From contig CAIKHZ010000315.1 of assembly GCA_903827375.1 (NCBI GenBank), positions 1 through 64,000 on the forward strand: a stretch of 64,000 bases of DNA, read 5' to 3'. Source of the stretch: Akkermansiaceae bacterium. GTDB lineage: Bacteria > Verrucomicrobiota > Verrucomicrobiia > Verrucomicrobiales > Akkermansiaceae. This document shows, one piece after another, positions 61,058 to 64,000 of the stretch. The position numbers were made by a program, and so were the translations under genes. Under the pieces are notes generated by a model. That model worked only from the letters and a program-made list of their open reading frames with translations. It did no database searches and had not been told where the DNA came from. Every line of letters begins with the position of its first letter. The first letter of the stretch is position 1.

Positions 61058-61300
61058 TCAGCCTTGTTGGTTGTTGATGTAGGTGATGACATCGCCCACG
61101 GATTGAAGCTTTTCGGCTTCCTCGTCGGGCACTTCGATGTCGAACTCTTCTTCAAAAGCCATCACAAGTTCCACGGTGTCGAGCGAGTCGGCACCAAGGT
61201 CCTCGACAAACTTTGCTTCTGCGGTCACTTGATCGGCACTCACGCCGAGCTGGTCGACGATGATGTCCTTCACTCGGGCTTCGATACTTTTATCAGACAT
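61058..61300 (-). CDS. acpP: Acyl carrier protein
   Basis: 80 residues, the usual length. It carries growing acyl chains on a phosphopantetheine arm during fatty acid synthesis. The attachment site is the Ser in [18 protein letters not shown] (about residue 39). The strongly acidic composition and the [15 protein letters not shown] helix are standard. It has its own terminator and lies alone, not next to fabD or fabF. AccA, 1.7 kb away, feeds the same pathway. Confidence 0.96.
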   Translation of the reverse strand: MSDKSIEARVKDIIVDQLGVSADQVTAEAKFVEDLGADSLDTVELVMAFEEEFDIEVPDEEAEKLQSVGDVITYINNQQG

Positions 61301-61411
61301 AGGCTACTGTGGTGTTTATGGTTGGCGTCGGGGCTGGCTTAACGTGTTGGGGTGGGGCTTGGCAACTCCTAAAAATGCTCAGAACACGAAAAATTTCAAA
61401 GGAGCACGAAT

Positions 61412-62266
61412 TCAGTCCGGTTTCTGATCGGTTTCTGCGCTTGCCTCGGGTGTAGCTTCGGGTGAGGCAGTGGAGGGTTGGGGGAAAGTGACGGTGGCAT
61501 ATTCGATCACTTCGCCGGAGAAGTTTGAGCGGAGCCTTTGCATGAGTTTTTCCGCTGGCTCGCCGTCCTCCTTGTTGAATCCGCCGTACGTCAGTCCGTC
61601 GAGGCGAATGCGCCCTGCGCCACTGGCACCGGAGTAAGCAACAAAGGCCAAGCCCTTGCCGTCCCACTTGCGCAGGTCGAGAAATTTCATATCGGAGTAG
61701 GGGACCCGGCGGCCGCGCTGGTCAGTGATGGACTCGGCATCGGCGACGATGGAGCGGCGCAAGGTACGCAACAGGACGAAAGTGATGGCGAGGGTCAGTG
61801 ATGAGCAAATCCAGAAAACGACCCATTGTTCCTTAATTTTTCTAGCATCGTAGGGTTCCTCGGGGACGGTTTCATTGATGCCGCGGGTCTTGGTGTATTC
61901 GCGCCAGAGCAGGTTCCACTGCGTTTGCATGCGTCCGTAGTCCTGTAATACCTCAGGCCAAGCCATCGGGAGGTTTAGGTGAGACGGCAAAACCGAGCGG
62001 TCCGCCGGGAAATCCACCGTTTGAGCGGCGGCATGCTGTTTCCAAGCCTCTGGAGTTAGGGAGCCGCCTTGGTTCATCTTGGAAAATTCCACACCAGCCT
62101 TTTCGAAAGCCTTTTTCAGATAGTAAACTTCGTTTTTTTTGCAATATCCGCTCGAGCCGTCGATGAAAAACATCACCGCAAACACGCCGAACATGAGCAT
62201 CATCACCGAGGCTCGGAAAAGAAACCAGCGGGTCGGCTTGCAAACAATCGTCTCAGTGTCAGTCAT
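61412..62266 (-). CDS. Membrane protein of unknown function, two TM segments
   Basis: 284 residues from the ATG at 62264-62266 (MTDTETIVCKPTRWFLFRASV); the track ORF adds 62 residues. The first transmembrane helix is at about 15-35 and the second near 150-170 (VVFWICSSLTLAITFVLL), with a helical loop between. A C-terminal soluble domain (YSDMKFLDLRKWDGKGLAFVAY) is followed by a low-complexity Ser/Pro/Glu tail. The layout resembles membrane proteins with a PH-like domain; family not identified. It diverges from fba. Confidence 0.65.
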   Translation of the reverse strand: MTDTETIVCKPTRWFLFRASVMMLMFGVFAVMFFIDGSSGYCKKNEVYYLKKAFEKAGVEFSKMNQGGSLTPEAWKQHAAAQTVDFPADRSVLPSHLNLPMAWPEVLQDYGRMQTQWNLLWREYTKTRGINETVPEEPYDARKIKEQWVVFWICSSLTLAITFVLLRTLRRSIVADAESITDQRGRRVPYSDMKFLDLRKWDGKGLAFVAYSGASGAGRIRLDGLTYGGFNKEDGEPAEKLMQRLRSNFSGEVIEYATVTFPQPSTASPEATPEASAETDQKPD

Positions 62267-62417
62267 CGTTGCAGCAAACAAACCCTCGCCAGATCGGCTT
62301 GGCAAGCCACAATCACCCGGGTTCTGACGTTTTTTTGCCAGACCTGCCACATTTTCCTGAATTTCTTGTCGATTACCGCTTGCAGCTGGCTCGCTCATTG
62401 GATACGCAGGGGCCGTT

Positions 62418-63449
62418 ATGCCAATTGCCACTCCTGCCCAATACCGTGCCATGCTCGACGCCGCCCAACAAGGCGGTTACGCCTATCCGGCGGTCAACGT
62501 CACCTCCATCATCACCATCAACGGGGCCCTTCGCGCATTCGCAGAGGCCAAGTCCGATGGCATCATCCAAGTATCCACCGGGGGCGGCAAGTTCGCCTCG
62601 GGTTCCAGCGTGGGCGACGAAGCGTTCGGTGCCATTGTGTTAGCCGAAGCCGCCCACCGCTTGGCAGAAAAATACAACGTGCTCGTTGCCCTGCACACCG
62701 ACCACTGCCAGCCCGGCAAGGTGGAATCGTTCTTGCGGCCGCTGCTGGATGCCTCTCGCCAGCGCATCGCCGAGGGCAAAGGCCCGCTGTTCCAGAGCCA
62801 CATGCTGGACGCCTCCGAACTGGCGTTAGCAGACAACATGGAACTTTCCAAAAAGCTCCTCAAGGAGTGCGCCGAACTGGACATTATCCTCGAAGTGGAA
62901 GCCGGCGTTGTGGGTGGCGAAGAGGATGGCCACGACACCTCCGGCACCCCTGCTGACAAACTCTACACCACCCCGGCGGATATGCTCACCGTCTATGAAA
63001 CACTCCAACCCCTCGGCCGCTTCCTCTTCGCCGCCACCTTCGGAAACGTCCACGGTGCCTACAAACCCGGGGCTGTCAAACTCATGCCCACCATCCTTCG
63101 CGACGGCCAGAAAGCTGTCACCGACAAACACGGTGCCGCCGCCGAGATGGATCTAGTGTTCCACGGCGGCTCCGGCTCGGAACTCACTGATATCCGCGAA
63201 ACCCTCGACTACGGCGTCGTCAAGATGAACATCGACACTGATACCCAATACGCCTTCACCCGCCCCATCGTCACCCACATCTGCCAAAACATCGAAGGCG
63301 TGCTCAAAATCGATGGCGAAGTGGGCGATAAAAAAGCCTACGACCCCCGCGGCTACCTAAAAAAGGCTGAAATCGGCCTCGCCAACCGCCTCAAGGTCGC
63401 TTGTGACGACCTGCGATCCACCGGACGCAGCATCGCCGGCAGCGTCTGA
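62418..63449 (+). CDS. fba: Class II fructose-bisphosphate aldolase
   Basis: Zn-dependent aldolase converting fructose 1,6-bisphosphate to two triose phosphates in glycolysis and gluconeogenesis. 343 residues. The metal ligands and active site are clear: VALHTDHCQPGK (about 93-104), EVEAGVVGGEEDG, GNVHGAYKPG, and FHGGSGSELTDI. It starts at the ATG at 62418 after an AGGGG sequence 6 bp upstream, one of the better Shine-Dalgarno sites in the window. Confidence 0.94.
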   Translation: MPIATPAQYRAMLDAAQQGGYAYPAVNVTSIITINGALRAFAEAKSDGIIQVSTGGGKFASGSSVGDEAFGAIVLAEAAHRLAEKYNVLVALHTDHCQPGKVESFLRPLLDASRQRIAEGKGPLFQSHMLDASELALADNMELSKKLLKECAELDIILEVEAGVVGGEEDGHDTSGTPADKLYTTPADMLTVYETLQPLGRFLFAATFGNVHGAYKPGAVKLMPTILRDGQKAVTDKHGAAAEMDLVFHGGSGSELTDIRETLDYGVVKMNIDTDTQYAFTRPIVTHICQNIEGVLKIDGEVGDKKAYDPRGYLKKAEIGLANRLKVACDDLRSTGRSIAGSV

Positions 63450-63777
63450 CCGACCCCGGCAGTCCAGAGCCAATTCGGTCGATTTGACGGAAGATAGGCA
63501 TCCTTCCTGTCATGGACGACGGGCTTCCAGCCTGGCGTTTCATGCGCAGGACAGGTGGTACGCCCTATTGTCCGATCAATATGCTCGAAACTGACGTATC
63601 AGGCTCATTTTTCCAGGAGAAGATCGGACGAAATCCAGCGCCCGCCGGAGCATGCGAGTCAAGTCATGGGCCTTTTGGCATGGCCCAATGACGGATTTTT
63701 TCCTAAATCACTTGGCAAAGCAAGCTGGATAGCTACCTTCCGCCCGCAGATGGCTCCGAGAATTATCCTCTGAATCC
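63450..63777. other. Intergenic region, possible small ORF and promoter
   Basis: 328 bases. An ORF of 59 codons (63512-63691, MDDGLPAWRFMRRTGG) is too short for the track and has no supporting features. GGGCC and GGCCC form a 5-bp stem at 63668-63686. TTGGCA at 63712-63717 and TACCTT at 63734-63739, 16 bp apart, lie about 40 bp before the last gene and may be its promoter. Confidence 0.35.
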
Positions 63778-64000
63778 ATGGAAGAAAAACACAGACACCG
63801 CACCCGGAAGAAACGAAGCAGCAGACCCAGAGGGACGATAGATCGGCTGTTAGGCTCACCCTTGTTTATCGTGCTTGGTGCCATCTTCCTGCTCATCGGC
63901 ATCTATTCGTCCCTGTCGGCCACCAAGGGCTCCCATGGCCTGTATGATATGCTCTTGACTCATTTCTCCCCGGCGGCAGACGATGTTCCAAGCGGCCCGG
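63778..64000 (+). CDS. N-terminal part of a membrane protein, cut by window edge
   Basis: An ORF of at least 74 codons runs open to the end of the window and is absent from the ORF track because it has no stop. The product begins MEEKHRHRTRKKRSSRPRG, very basic, followed by one strong transmembrane helix (LFIVLGAIFLLIGIYSSL) and then a polar region with the sequence GLYDMLLTHFSP. The positive-inside rule places the N-terminus in the cytoplasm. The identity is not clear from this fragment. Confidence 0.55.
   Translation, partial: MEEKHRHRTRKKRSSRPRGTIDRLLGSPLFIVLGAIFLLIGIYSSLSATKGSHGLYDMLLTHFSPAADDVPSGP

Noticed and set aside
63512-63691. 59-codon ORF between fba and the last gene
   Set aside because: There is no ribosome-binding site, signal or family resemblance; it is mentioned only as intergenic content.

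Overview
The window looks like a stretch of chromosome from a Verrucomicrobiota bacterium, probably class Verrucomicrobiia. The reasons are a DUF1549/DUF1553 (PSD1)-DUF1501-PPC gene set, several secreted sialate O-acetylesterase-like (SASA) proteins, a giant autotransporter-repeat protein with a DPDGDGLTNFQEF-type C-terminus, and many predicted secreted proteins next to ordinary Gram-negative housekeeping genes. I made this assignment from gene content, without a database search. Coding density is high and roughly 60% GC by eye. Shine-Dalgarno sites are mostly weak, and many operons use 4-bp ATGA or GTGA overlaps. I saw no tRNA, rRNA, CRISPR array or intact insertion sequence.

Layout. 0.2-6.3 kb (minus): a five-gene run of two secreted or membrane proteins, an AsmA-like envelope protein, zwf and pgl (oxidative pentose phosphate entry). 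6.4-14.1 kb: a small DUF167 protein, a secreted aldose 1-epimerase and the giant beta-repeat surface protein, which ends in a strong hairpin. 14.4-21.1 kb: an APC amino-acid permease, a RapA-type SWI/SNF ATPase, and the glmM plus GlmU-like acetyltransferase pair for UDP-GlcNAc synthesis. 21.6-28.9 kb: an RRM RNA-binding protein, sucCD, a tiny lipoprotein, metG and a PpiD-like periplasmic foldase. 29.2-37.6 kb (plus): a Rid/chorismatase-like protein translationally coupled to PSD1, DUF1501 and PPC-domain genes, then a secreted FAD oxidoreductase.

38-57.6 kb is the accessory part, almost entirely on the minus strand. It holds an ATLF-type zincin with one live and one dead copy of the domain, debris of a sialate O-acetylesterase and a formylglycine-generating-enzyme gene, and then a long run of secreted proteins. 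These are two large PDZ/DUF6288-like/HEAT proteins, three SASA esterase-like proteins, a LamG protein and a transglutaminase-like cysteine enzyme. Gaps are short or absent, and some members share modules. It reads as a dedicated extracellular glycan- or glycoprotein-processing locus without recognisable glycoside hydrolases or SusCD transporters. It is the best candidate here for an undescribed system.

57.6-64 kb returns to core genes: accA, a LysM protein with a degenerate L,D-transpeptidase tail, acpP, a membrane protein, class II fructose-bisphosphate aldolase, and an open reading frame running off the right edge. accA and acpP belong to fatty-acid synthesis; fba, zwf and pgl to central sugar metabolism; sucCD to the TCA cycle.
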